From an uncultured Burkholderiaceae bacterium (GTDB lineage Bacteria > Pseudomonadota > Gammaproteobacteria > Burkholderiales > Burkholderiaceae), in contig CALMPB010000314.1 of assembly GCA_937871985.1 (NCBI GenBank), positions 1 through 54,530 on the forward strand: DNA of 54,530 bases, written 5' to 3'. Below the pieces are notes generated by a model. That model was not told the origin of the DNA. It did no database searches and saw nothing but the letters and a program-made list of their open reading frames with translations. Positions 17,051 through 25,936 of the stretch are shown piece after piece. Positions within the stretch are counted from its first letter, which is position 1; each line of letters starts with the position of its first letter. Position numbers and translations under genes: made by a program.

Positions 17051-18075
17051 AGCTGCCGCGCCTGCTCATCGCCGCCTTCGTGCTGTGCTGCATCGCCGTG
17101 CTGGCGGGCTGCTCCACATCGGGGTCGGCGCGCCGCGGCGGCTATTACCAAAACGACGGCCCCGGCGATCGTCCGCCCCCCGACATCGACGCCATCCCCG
17201 ATGCCGTCCCCCGCATCGAAACCCCGTTCGCCGCAACATCCAGACCCTATGTCGTGTTCGGCAAACGCTATGTGCCCATCAGCGGCGACACGCCTTTCCG
17301 CCAGGAGGGCACGGCATCCTGGTACGGGCGGCAGTTCCATGGTGGCAAAACCTCCAACGGCGAAACCTACGACATGTACGCCATGACGGCGGCGCATCCC
17401 ACATTGCCCATTCCCAGCTACGCCCGCGTAACCCGCGTCGGCACCGGCAAGTCGGTGATCGTGCGCATCAACGACCGCGGGCCCTTCCATAGCTCGCGCA
17501 TCATCGATCTTTCCTATGTCGCCGCCGCCAAACTGGGCATCATCGGCCCGGGCAGCGGCCAGGTCATTGTCCAGGCCATTACCAATACCGACATAGCCCG
17601 GGGCGTGGGCACACGCATGGCCAAGGCGCCGGCACCGGCGGGCGAGCAAATGGCGTCGGCCTCCTACACGGCGCAAACCGTTGCGGTTCCATCCAGCCAG
17701 CCCACGACGACCCGATCCATCGCCCCTGAGCAACGCGCCGCTGCCGCTTCATCGACCCCCGATGCGCTCAGCGCCATTTCCGAGCCGCCGGCCGCCGCAA
17801 CCGGCAACAGCCCCGCCGCGCCGCAGCCGGCATCGGCCCCGGGCGTCTATCTGCAGTTCGGCGCCTTCAGCACCCCTGAAAACGCCCGGTCGCTGGCGCA
17901 AAAGCTGAATCAAAAGATCGCGCTTCCCGACACTCCGCCCGTTCATGTGCAGGCCGCCAATAATTTGTACAGGGTGCAAATGGGACCCTACCCCAGCCGC
18001 GCTGAAGCCATCGACGCCGCCGCACGCATCCAGCAGCAAACCGGCGCCCAGTCCAGCCTGGTGGCAGCGCGCTAG
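17047..18075 (+). CDS. rlpA: RlpA-like lipoprotein (DPBB and SPOR domains)
   Basis: Predicted outer-membrane lipoprotein of 342 residues acting on septal peptidoglycan. The signal peptide ends in the lipobox LAGC with acylated C22. A double-psi beta-barrel domain (about 95-185) has the RlpA motifs GTASWYGRQFHGGKTSNGE, YDMYAMTAAHPTLP and RINDRGPFHSSRIIDLS. A low-complexity Pro/Ala/Ser linker follows, then a C-terminal SPOR domain (about 265-340, VYLQFGAFSTPENARSLA), which binds denuded glycan strands at division sites in relatives. Lytic transglycosylase activity is known for P. aeruginosa RlpA and is inferred here. It overlaps rapZ by 4 bases. Confidence 0.92.
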   Translation: MKLPRLLIAAFVLCCIAVLAGCSTSGSARRGGYYQNDGPGDRPPPDIDAIPDAVPRIETPFAATSRPYVVFGKRYVPISGDTPFRQEGTASWYGRQFHGGKTSNGETYDMYAMTAAHPTLPIPSYARVTRVGTGKSVIVRINDRGPFHSSRIIDLSYVAAAKLGIIGPGSGQVIVQAITNTDIARGVGTRMAKAPAPAGEQMASASYTAQTVAVPSSQPTTTRSIAPEQRAAAASSTPDALSAISEPPAAATGNSPAAPQPASAPGVYLQFGAFSTPENARSLAQKLNQKIALPDTPPVHVQAANNLYRVQMGPYPSRAEAIDAAARIQQQTGAQSSLVAAR

Positions 18076-18096
18076 CCTGCCCAACCAGCGCGGCGA

Positions 18097-19020
18097 TTAT
18101 CGGGAGCGCTCCAGCGCCAGGGCGTAAAGCGTATCGCGCGGCAGGCCCGTAACCTTGGCCGCCACGCGCGCCGCGTCGCGCACGCTCACGGTTTCCAGCA
18201 AGGCATCCAGCAGGGCGGCGGTGGATGCGTCCACCGCCTGCTCGCCCTGCCCCGGGGCCTCGTGCACGATCAGCACGAACTCGCCCTGGCTTCGATGGTT
18301 GTCGGCGGCCAGCCAGGACTCGGCCAGCTCCAACGGCAAAGTCACGACCTGCTCGAAGCGCTTGGTCAGCTCGCGCGCAATGGTCAGCCTGCGCGAGGGG
18401 CCGCAAACCGCCAGCAAGTCGCGAATCGAAGCCTCGAGCCGGTGAGGCGACTCGTACATGACCACCGGCGCGGGCAGCGCGCACCATTGGCGCAGCCATT
18501 TCTGGCGCGCGCCGGCCTTGGGCGGCGCAAACCCCGCAAAGATATAGGCGGGGTTTTCGTCGGAAGTGGCGCCGCTGGCCATCAAGGCCGTAATGACGGC
18601 GCTGGCCCCTGGAATCGCCACCACGTCGTAGCCGGCCTCGCGCACCGTGCGCACAATGCGCGCGCCCGGATCGCTGACACCGGGAGCACCGGCGTCGGAA
18701 ATAAGCCCGACCCGTTCGCCGGCGGCCAGCCGCGCCACCAGCGACTGGGCGGCCTGGGCCTCGTTATGGCGGTGAGCCGCCACCAACGGCGTGGAAATGC
18801 CCCAGGCATCCAGCAACGGACGGCTGGCCCGCGTGTCCTCCGCGGCAATAACGTCACACCGCGCCAGCGTTTGCCAGGCGCGCAGGCTAAGATCGCCGAT
18901 ATTGCCGATGGGCGTCGCCACGACATACAGGGTGGACGGCGGCCACGACTGCCCCGCCACGCGTTCGGCAAGACGGCTCCAGGTTGCGCCGGAATCGATG
19001 GGGTCGGACGAATCACTCAT
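18097..19020 (-). CDS. rsmI: 16S rRNA (cytidine1402-2'-O)-methyltransferase RsmI
   Basis: Tetrapyrrole-methylase-fold enzyme that 2'-O-methylates C1402 in the ribosomal P site. From ATG at 19020 it has 307 residues; an in-frame TTG two codons upstream is a less likely start. Motifs seen are LYVVATPIGNIGDLS, IAAEDTRASRPLL, RVGLISDAGAPGVSDPG, AIPGASAVITALMASG, FAGFAPPKAGARQKWL and YESPHRLEASI. It is divergent from yraN with only 33 bp between the starts. In E. coli rsmI is separated from yraN by lpoA, which is absent here. Confidence 0.95.
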   Translation of the reverse strand: MSDSSDPIDSGATWSRLAERVAGQSWPPSTLYVVATPIGNIGDLSLRAWQTLARCDVIAAEDTRASRPLLDAWGISTPLVAAHRHNEAQAAQSLVARLAAGERVGLISDAGAPGVSDPGARIVRTVREAGYDVVAIPGASAVITALMASGATSDENPAYIFAGFAPPKAGARQKWLRQWCALPAPVVMYESPHRLEASIRDLLAVCGPSRRLTIARELTKRFEQVVTLPLELAESWLAADNHRSQGEFVLIVHEAPGQGEQAVDASTAALLDALLETVSVRDAARVAAKVTGLPRDTLYALALERSR

Positions 19021-19053
19021 GTGCAATAACTTTCAAAGTAGAGGCCAGGCAAA

Positions 19054-19548
19054 ATGCCCACGCCCGACGAAGACGACACCGCCTACGCCTATGCCCGCAT
19101 CGCCCAGCAAAAGGCGGCGCGCCGGCGCAAGCGTCGCCAAAAGGCAGCGGCGAATCCAGGCAGGCCTCCCGCCGAACCTCGGCTGTCGCCAACCCAAAAA
19201 TCAGGCTTGCGGGCCGAAGAACAAGCCAAGTCCCATCTGGAGTCGGCCGGGCTTCTGGTCATCGCGCAAAACCTGCGACGCAGGACGGGTGAAATAGACT
19301 TGGTCTGCGTGGACGGCGACACCCTGGTTTTCGTCGAAGTGCGGCAGCGGCGTTCCAACGACTACGGCGGCGCAGCAGCCAGTGTAAACCGTCGCAAGCA
19401 GCAACGCTTGATCCATACCGCCGCGCTGCTGCTGCCGGCGCTTGCCCGGCATTGCGCGCCGAAAGGCACGCCCGCCTGCCGCTTCGACGTCATCGCCAAG
19501 GACGACGACAAGCTGGTCTGGATCAAGAATGCCTTTTGCGCCGCCTGA
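19054..19548 (+). CDS. YraN/UPF0102 family predicted endonuclease-fold protein
   Basis: UPF0102 protein with a restriction-endonuclease-like fold, 164 residues. The conserved core starts about residue 45 with GLRAEEQAKSHLESAG and includes GEIDLVCVDGDTLVFVEVR, where the acidic residues and E-x-R correspond to the PD-(D/E)xK-type core, and ending with the RFDVIAK motif. The first 45 residues are an extra, strongly basic segment (ARRRKRRQKAAA) not present in the roughly 130-residue E. coli YraN. Biological function is unknown. The order yraN-diaA-dolP matches E. coli. Confidence 0.85.
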   Translation: MPTPDEDDTAYAYARIAQQKAARRRKRRQKAAANPGRPPAEPRLSPTQKSGLRAEEQAKSHLESAGLLVIAQNLRRRTGEIDLVCVDGDTLVFVEVRQRRSNDYGGAAASVNRRKQQRLIHTAALLLPALARHCAPKGTPACRFDVIAKDDDKLVWIKNAFCAA

Positions 19549-19575
19549 CCGCCCTGCGACCTCGCGGCGCGGCGC

Positions 19576-19600
19576 CCATGCCGCCGCATTGCCGGCATGG
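19576..19600. other. Hairpin between yraN and diaA
   Basis: CCATGCCG (19576-19583) can pair perfectly with CGGCATGG (19593-19600) around a 9-base loop, inside a 164-bp gap. No T run follows, so this is only a possible terminator or mRNA structure. Confidence 0.3.
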
Positions 19601-19712
19601 GGGGAACGCCGCCCGCGGCGTGCCGCAAAGCGCGCTCAATGGACGGCGGCCTGCCGGGCTCCTATATCTTCTGGTCACAATTTTTCCCGGAAGGCATGAG
19701 ATAATACCCCGC

Positions 19713-20306
19713 ATGGATATGACCTCACGCATGTCATCGCATTTCGACGATGCCATCGACACTTTCAAGACCAGTTCGCTTGCGCTGTCCGCGCCGCTGT
19801 CCTCGGCGGTCGACCTCTTGTTCGGCGCTCTGGCCAACAACAATAAAATCCTGTCCTGCGGCAATGGCGGTTCGGCCGCCGACGCCCAGCATTTCATCGC
19901 CGAGCTGGTGGGCCGGTTCGAGCGCGACCGCCTGCCCCTGGCCGGCATCGCGCTCAATACCGACACTTCCATACTCACCGCCGTGGGCAACGACTACGGC
20001 TTCGACAACGTGTTCGAACGCCAGGTCACCGCGCTGGGCCAGCCCGGCGACGTCCTGGTGGCCATCTCCACCAGCGGCAATTCAAGCAATGTGCTGCGCG
20101 CCATCGAGGCCGCCCACGACCGCGAAATGCTCGTCATTGCGCTGACCGGCAAGGGCGGCGGAAAAATCAACGAGATTCTCTTCGAAACCGATATCCACCT
20201 CTGCGTCCCGCACGATCGCACCATGCGCATCCAGGAAGTGCATATACTGTTGCTGCATGCCTTGTGCGACGGCATAGACGCCCTGCTTCTGGGAGACACA
20301 CTGTAA
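19713..20306 (+). CDS. diaA: SIS-domain protein DiaA (phosphoheptose isomerase family)
   Basis: Single SIS-domain protein of 197 residues. Motifs are ILSCGNGGSAADAQHFIAELVGRFE, SILTAVGNDYGFDNVFERQV, VAISTSGNSSNVLRAI and the C-terminal HDRTMRIQEVHILLLHALCD. The fold is shared by DiaA, which binds DnaA and promotes timely replication initiation, and GmhA, the heptose isomerase. I prefer DiaA because the gene lies between yraN and dolP exactly as in E. coli, but the isomerase role cannot be excluded. A GATAAT box at 19700-19705 is only 7 bases from the ATG. The stop overlaps the next start by one base (TAATG). Confidence 0.82.
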   Translation: MDMTSRMSSHFDDAIDTFKTSSLALSAPLSSAVDLLFGALANNNKILSCGNGGSAADAQHFIAELVGRFERDRLPLAGIALNTDTSILTAVGNDYGFDNVFERQVTALGQPGDVLVAISTSGNSSNVLRAIEAAHDREMLVIALTGKGGGKINEILFETDIHLCVPHDRTMRIQEVHILLLHALCDGIDALLLGDTL

Positions 20307-21013
20307 TGACCACACCCCAACACCTTACACGCGCTCTGCTGCTGGCTCTGGGTCTGGCGGGCGCCGCCGCTCTATCCGGTTGCGGCGCCCTGGTCGTCGG
20401 CGGCGCCGCGGCCGGCACGGCCGTTGTCGCCACCGACCGCCGCACCGCGGGCGAACAGGTCGAGGACAAGGCCATCGAAATGAAGGTCGGCAGCGAAATG
20501 CGCCGCATCTTCGCCGACAAGTCCGACCAGGTGCGCGTATCCGCCGAATCCTATGCGGGCCAGGTGCTGCTCGTCGGCGACGTGCCCACCCAGCAGGACA
20601 AGGACAAGGCCGGATCGACCGCCCAGGGCGTCGAAAAGGTCAAGAAGGTGTTCAACGAACTGCGCGTGGGCAGCGTCACGCCGCTAAGCGTGCGCAGCAA
20701 CGATACCTGGCTCACCACCAAGGTCACGAGCGCGCTCATCGAAACCAAGGACGTGCCCAGCCGCACCATCGTCGTCACCACCGAGCGCGGCACCGTCTAC
20801 CTGCAAGGCAAAGTCACCGATACCGAGGGCCAGCTTGCCGCCAAGGCCGCGGCCGGTGTCAACGGCGTCAACAAAGTTGTAAAATTGTTCCAGATCGTGC
20901 CGCGCGACAGCCTCGTAACGCCGCCGGCCCCTGTCGAAAGCAAAGACACCCCGTCCACGCAGGCTCCGGCTGAAAGCGGATCCGGCGCAGTAGAAACCAT
21001 GCCCATCAAATGA
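20306..21013 (+). CDS. dolP: BON-domain outer-membrane lipoprotein (DolP/YraP-like)
   Basis: A 235-residue lipoprotein with a signal peptide ending in the lipobox ALSGC (acylated C26). Two BON domains follow (about 55-125 and 130-200); the first contains VRVSAESYAGQVLLVGDVPT and the second TIVVTTERGTVYLQGKV. The tail is Pro/Ser/Thr-rich. E. coli DolP binds anionic phospholipid and supports outer-membrane integrity and amidase activation. The domain layout and the yraN-diaA-dolP context support the name. Start and stop both overlap neighbours (TAATG with diaA, ATGA with the thioredoxin-like gene), implying one operon. Confidence 0.85.
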   Translation: MTTPQHLTRALLLALGLAGAAALSGCGALVVGGAAAGTAVVATDRRTAGEQVEDKAIEMKVGSEMRRIFADKSDQVRVSAESYAGQVLLVGDVPTQQDKDKAGSTAQGVEKVKKVFNELRVGSVTPLSVRSNDTWLTTKVTSALIETKDVPSRTIVVTTERGTVYLQGKVTDTEGQLAAKAAAGVNGVNKVVKLFQIVPRDSLVTPPAPVESKDTPSTQAPAESGSGAVETMPIK

Positions 21014-21507
21014 AAAAAGCCCTTATCGCCCTGATTGCCGTCGTCACCGTTGCCGGCGCTGCGTTCTGGCAATTCGCGGGCTCGTCCAAGACCGCGCCCG
21101 ACGTCACCTTCGTGTCGCTGGACGGCCATAAAATCTCCACGCAAGACCTGCGCGGCAAAGTCGTGCTGGTCAAGTTCTGGGCCACCAGCTGCGTTACCTG
21201 CATCCAGCAAATGCCCGACACGGTTCAAACCTACAAAGACCTGTCGCCCAAAGGCTACGAGGTCATTGCCGTGGCCATGCAGTACGACCCCCCCAACTAC
21301 GTCAAGAACTACAGCGACACCCGCCAACTACCCTTTCCCGTGGCCATCGACGCGCAGGGCAAGCTGGCCAAGGCGTTCGGCGACGTGCAGCTCACCCCCA
21401 CCGCCTTTCTCATCGACAAGCAGGGCCATATCATCAAGCGCTATCTGGGCAACTACGACAAGGTGGCGTTCATGAATACCGTTGAAAAAGCACTGGCCGC
21501 CGGCTGA
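21010..21507 (+). CDS. TlpA/ResA-like membrane-anchored thioredoxin-family protein
   Basis: A 165-residue thioredoxin-fold protein with an N-terminal signal anchor (about 3-22). The redox motif is C61-V-T-C64 in FWATSCVTCIQQMP, followed by YDPPNYVKNYSDTRQLPFPVAID and the cis-proline segment LTPTAFLID. This matches the TlpA/ResA group, which act as periplasmic disulfide reductases, often in cytochrome c maturation. The partner here is unknown. It overlaps dolP by 4 bases and is the last gene before a strong terminator. Confidence 0.82.
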   Translation: MKKALIALIAVVTVAGAAFWQFAGSSKTAPDVTFVSLDGHKISTQDLRGKVVLVKFWATSCVTCIQQMPDTVQTYKDLSPKGYEVIAVAMQYDPPNYVKNYSDTRQLPFPVAIDAQGKLAKAFGDVQLTPTAFLIDKQGHIIKRYLGNYDKVAFMNTVEKALAAG

Positions 21508-21562
21508 CGCCGCCGCCACTGCCGGCGCGGCGCGTCCTGCGCCTTGCCGGCAAAGACAGTAA

Positions 21563-22531
<969 letters not shown>

Positions 22532-22548
22532 GGCTTCTTGGCGAGACC

Positions 22549-23289
22549 ATGCGCGCGCTTCTCAAGCCTGCGGCCCCGCACCCCGCGCGGCACAACCTAT
22601 GGAAGACCGAGCCGGACGGCCCCGTCTGGCTGTTCGACCTCGACAACACCCTGCACGACTCGTCCAAGGCCATTTTCAAGGTCATCGACCAAAGCATGAC
22701 GGCGGCCGTCGTGGCCAGCCTGCAGGTCGACGAAGAAACCGCCAATATGCTGCGCGCCAAATACTGGAAGCGCTACGGGGCCACCGTGATCGGGCTGGTC
22801 AAGCACCACGGCATCGACGCGCGCGAATTCCTGCATCTTAGCCACTCTTTCGACATCCCCTCGCTGGTGCATGCCGAAACCGCCCTGCCCTACAAGCTGG
22901 GCCGCCTGAAGGGCCGCAAGATCCTGCTTACCAATGCCCCGCTGCGCTACGCGCGCATCGTGCTCAAAACACTGGGCATCCTGCAGCAGTTCGAAAGCCT
23001 CTGGGCCATCGACCACATGCTGCTGCAAGGCCGCATCCGGCCCAAGCCCTCGCTGGCCTTGATGCGGCAGGTGCTCGCCAGGGTCAGCGCGCCCGCCTCG
23101 CAAGTCGTCCTGGTCGAGGACACCCTGCGCAACCTGAAAAGCGCCAAGCAGCTGGGCATGCGCACGGTGTACGTGTACCACCCCGGCACGCCGTTCTCGA
23201 ACCAGCGCAATGGGCGCGACAGCTACGTGGACTTGCGCATCAACTCGCTGGGCGACTTGCTGACGGGCCGCCGGCTGCTGCGCGGCTAG
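22549..23289 (+). CDS. HAD-family pyrimidine 5'-nucleotidase
   Basis: A 246-residue HAD phosphatase of the SDT1/pyrimidine 5'-nucleotidase group. The nucleophile motif is FDLDNTLHD (D30, D32), with LLTNAPLRYA as motif II, the lysine in RIRPKPSLALM and LVEDTLRNLKSAKQLGM as motif IV. An alpha-helical cap (about 50-125) contains ANMLRAKYWKRYGATVIGL. It starts 17 bp after argB and is followed by slmA after 10 bp. The physiological substrate is likely a pyrimidine mononucleotide or damaged nucleotide by family analogy; this is not provable here. Confidence 0.85.
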   Translation: MRALLKPAAPHPARHNLWKTEPDGPVWLFDLDNTLHDSSKAIFKVIDQSMTAAVVASLQVDEETANMLRAKYWKRYGATVIGLVKHHGIDAREFLHLSHSFDIPSLVHAETALPYKLGRLKGRKILLTNAPLRYARIVLKTLGILQQFESLWAIDHMLLQGRIRPKPSLALMRQVLARVSAPASQVVLVEDTLRNLKSAKQLGMRTVYVYHPGTPFSNQRNGRDSYVDLRINSLGDLLTGRRLLRG

Positions 23290-23299
23290 GGCCGCCTCC

Positions 23300-23881
23300 A
23301 TGCGCCCCCAAACCGACAACAAGAAGGCCCTGATACTGGCCACCTTGATCCGCATGCTGGAACAGCCGCATGCCGGCCGCATCACCACGGCGGCGCTGGC
23401 CCAGCAGCTCGATCAATCGGAAGCGGCGCTATACCGGCATTTTTCCAGCAAGGCAGCGCTGTTCGAAAGCCTTATCGACAGCGCCAGGGCGCAACTGCTG
23501 GAAGACCTGAACCATATTGCCGCCACCGAATCCGACGGATGCCGCAAGCTGCGCAAGCAGCTTCACGCCCTGCTGCTGTTCACCGAAAGACACCCCGGCC
23601 TGACCCGGGTGCTGACCGGGGAAGCCCTGGTCACCGAACATCCCAGGCTGCAAATCCAGGTCAATGCGCTGATCGACGACCTCGAAGCCCTGCTGCGGCA
23701 TGCCGCCCAGGCCGCCATCGATGCCGGCTCGCTGCAACCCAGGGACACAGCCGACTCCGCCGTCTATGCCAATACGCTTATGCTATGGGTGCAGGGCCGC
23801 TGGCTGCGCTACACGCAAACCGGCTGGCAGGCGCTGCCCACCCACGAGCACGAACCGCAACTCGCCCTGTTGGGCCTGTAA
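23300..23881 (+). CDS. slmA: TetR-family nucleoid occlusion factor SlmA-like
   Basis: A 193-residue TetR-fold protein. The helix-turn-helix (about 25-60) reads RITTAALAQQLDQSEAALYRHFSSKAALFESLI, the signature of SlmA. The C-terminal part has the ligand-domain helices with GLTRVLTGEALVTEHPRL and NTLMLWVQGRWLRY, also seen in SlmA proteins. In E. coli SlmA binds specific DNA sites and blocks FtsZ assembly over the nucleoid. The argB-nucleotidase-slmA order is one I recall from Bordetella-like genomes. It could instead be a local TetR repressor, but the HTH match favours SlmA. Confidence 0.78.
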   Translation: MRPQTDNKKALILATLIRMLEQPHAGRITTAALAQQLDQSEAALYRHFSSKAALFESLIDSARAQLLEDLNHIAATESDGCRKLRKQLHALLLFTERHPGLTRVLTGEALVTEHPRLQIQVNALIDDLEALLRHAAQAAIDAGSLQPRDTADSAVYANTLMLWVQGRWLRYTQTGWQALPTHEHEPQLALLGL

Positions 23882-23908
23882 GCCTCGGGCAAGCCACGGC
23901 TGGGCCGC

Positions 23909-24901
23909 CTAGCGCTTCAGGGCCGCCTTGTAAAAGCTGGCATCGTAGTACTTCGCTGGATCGGTAAGCTCGCGCTTGGGTTGCCCCCATTTGCTGCGCA
24001 GCTTCAGGACTTCTTTCATGCCCTGCATGTCGATGGCTGCCTTGCGCTGTATGCCGGTCTTCGGATCCAGCAATATGCCGTAAGCCGTTTGCGCCGATTT
24101 CGGCGTCGTATTCGGCATATGCTTTTCGAAGATGGCCAATGCTTCATTGCGGTTGGCCGGATCGTAAAGCCATTCCACCGCCTGCACATAAGCACGTATA
24201 TAGCCCTCGAGCGCTTTCTTGTGCTGGCGCGCCCACGACTGCCGCACCCCGGCCACCAGCCCCTGGTAGGCCCCGAACATTTCGGAAGCCACCCCCAGGA
24301 CATTGAAGCCTTGCGCAACCGCCTGCACTTCGAAGGGCGATATCAGCATGGTGCCCGCCTGCTTTTTTTCCATCAGCTCTTTGAAGCGCTGCAAAACCCC
24401 GCCAGCCTTGACCACCGTGTAGTCGGGCTCGCGCAGGCCCGCACGATCGAGCATTTCGAACAGAACCGCCGCGTATCCCGTATTGCGGGCATCGACCGAT
24501 ACCGTCTTGCCGCGCAGCTCGGGAATGGTCTTCACCTCGGGGATCGTCACCAGTTTCAGGAATCCCCGGTCGGCGCCCATGACCGCCACCAGGTCCGGAC
24601 CGACCTTCGGCGTCTCGCCTTGCCCTTCGCGGTACGCGACCAGGTTGTCGAACGCCGTCATGGCGATGTCGAACTTGCCGTCGATGAGACCCGTCAGCTG
24701 GAACGCCGAATTAGGCGTGGGCGTTACATTGATGGATACGTGATTGGCGGTAAAAAAACCCTTGTCCTGCGCAACCCATATGGGCCAGTTGAAGCCCCCG
24801 GGGAAAACAATGACTTCGATGGGCTTGGGCGTGGATGCCGCCATCGCACTGCTCGCCAGCATCGCGGCAAATACCAGAAAAAGCCGAAGTATCCGTTTCA
24901 T
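23909..24901 (-). CDS. Periplasmic ABC-transporter substrate-binding protein (NMT1/SsuA type), orphan
   Basis: A 330-residue secreted protein with a signal peptide (about 1-21, cut near AMA-AST). The mature part follows the NMT1/THI5/SsuA pattern: VIVFPGGFNWPIWVAQDKGFF, LIDGKFDIAMTAFDNLVAYREGQ, IPELRGKTVSVDARNTGYAA and a C-terminal helical lobe with YVQAVEWLYDPANRNEALAI. Relatives bind sulfonates, taurine, nitrate or pyrimidine precursors. No permease or ATPase gene is next to it, so the substrate cannot be inferred from context. It has a clear GGGAG Shine-Dalgarno sequence 7 bases before the ATG. Confidence 0.82.
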   Translation of the reverse strand: MKRILRLFLVFAAMLASSAMAASTPKPIEVIVFPGGFNWPIWVAQDKGFFTANHVSINVTPTPNSAFQLTGLIDGKFDIAMTAFDNLVAYREGQGETPKVGPDLVAVMGADRGFLKLVTIPEVKTIPELRGKTVSVDARNTGYAAVLFEMLDRAGLREPDYTVVKAGGVLQRFKELMEKKQAGTMLISPFEVQAVAQGFNVLGVASEMFGAYQGLVAGVRQSWARQHKKALEGYIRAYVQAVEWLYDPANRNEALAIFEKHMPNTTPKSAQTAYGILLDPKTGIQRKAAIDMQGMKEVLKLRSKWGQPKRELTDPAKYYDASFYKAALKR

Positions 24902-25124
24902 GCACAGTCTCCCGATGAATAATTATCGAACTTCGTGCCGCTGCCCATGAAACCGCATCAATGGGATGGGACAGCCGGCCGGTATTTATGCGGAGTTTTA
25001 GAGTATGGCAAAGCGCAAACCGAACAACCAGCCAAGCAAAATAATAGCTAGGTATAAATGAAATTTATGGCTACAGGCAAGCAGCCCTGGCCGCGGTCGA
25101 CTCAAACCGGCAAGTACACGCTTT

Positions 25125-25877
25125 TCAGCGGTGGCCGCAGACCAGGCAGCCGGGGTCACGGCGGAAACGCACTTCGTTCCATTGCATGGTCAGGGCATCC
25201 AGGCAAAGCAGGCGGCCTACCAAGGGCTCGCCCATTTGCGCCAGCAATTTGATGGCCTCGGCCGCCTGCATGCTGCCGATGATGCCGACCAAAGGCCCCA
25301 GAACGCCTGTCGTGGCGCAGCTCAGCGCCTCGACATCGTCGGCTTCGGGAAACAGGCAGTGATAGCACGGCGCATCGTCCCGCCGCAGATCGAACACGCT
25401 GATCTGCCCGGCGAAACGAATGGCCGCGCCCGATACCAGCGGCTTGCGATGCGTGACGCAGGCACGATTGACGGCATGGCGGGTGGCGAAGTTGTCGCAG
25501 CAGTCCAGCACGATGTCGGCGCTGGCCACGGCATCGTCGAGCTCGGCGTCGAGCAGGCGCTGAACGCGCGCGCTCACCTGCACGTCGGGATTCAGATCCA
25601 ACAGCGCCTGCCGTCCGGATTCGGCCTTGGGCCAGCCCAGGCGGGCTGTGGTGTGCAGGATCTGGCGCTGCAGATTGCTGAGTTCGACTTCGTCGTCGTC
25701 GGCCAGGGTGATATGGCCGACGCCCGCCGACGCCAGGTAATAGGCTGCCGGCGACCCCAGCCCGCCGGCGCCGACGATCAATGCACGAGAAGACAGCAGC
25801 CGTTCCTGGCCCTCGATACCCAGCTCATCCAGCAAAATATGGCGCGCGTACCGCAGCAGATGCTGATCGTCCATCAT
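25125..25877 (-). CDS. moeB: MoeB/ThiF-family adenylyltransferase
   Basis: E1-like enzyme that adenylates the C-terminus of a ubiquitin-like sulfur carrier (MoaD or ThiS). It has 250 residues. The Rossmann ATP-binding motif GAGGLGSP lies at 36-43, followed by the DDDEVELSNLQRQILH segment, DCCDNFATRHAVN and GAAIRFAGQISVF. Two CxxC pairs (CYHC and CLVC) are the structural zinc site. The order of genes is gpmA, envC, ctpA, moeB on one strand. MoeB and ThiF cannot be separated reliably by sequence alone; no moa or thi genes are adjacent. A second ATG at 25874 is an equally plausible start. Confidence 0.85.
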   Translation of the reverse strand: MMDDQHLLRYARHILLDELGIEGQERLLSSRALIVGAGGLGSPAAYYLASAGVGHITLADDDEVELSNLQRQILHTTARLGWPKAESGRQALLDLNPDVQVSARVQRLLDAELDDAVASADIVLDCCDNFATRHAVNRACVTHRKPLVSGAAIRFAGQISVFDLRRDDAPCYHCLFPEADDVEALSCATTGVLGPLVGIIGSMQAAEAIKLLAQMGEPLVGRLLCLDALTMQWNEVRFRRDPGCLVCGHR

Positions 25878-25936
25878 GGCCTTTCAACGTGATCGACGGG
25901 CCCTGGGAGCCTGGCCGGCGGAAACCGTCCACACTC

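Noticed and set aside
25058..25252. A 64-codon plus-strand frame at the 3' end of moeB
   Set aside because: It overlaps moeB antisense for most of its length and has no domain, conserved motif or ribosome-binding site that I can support.
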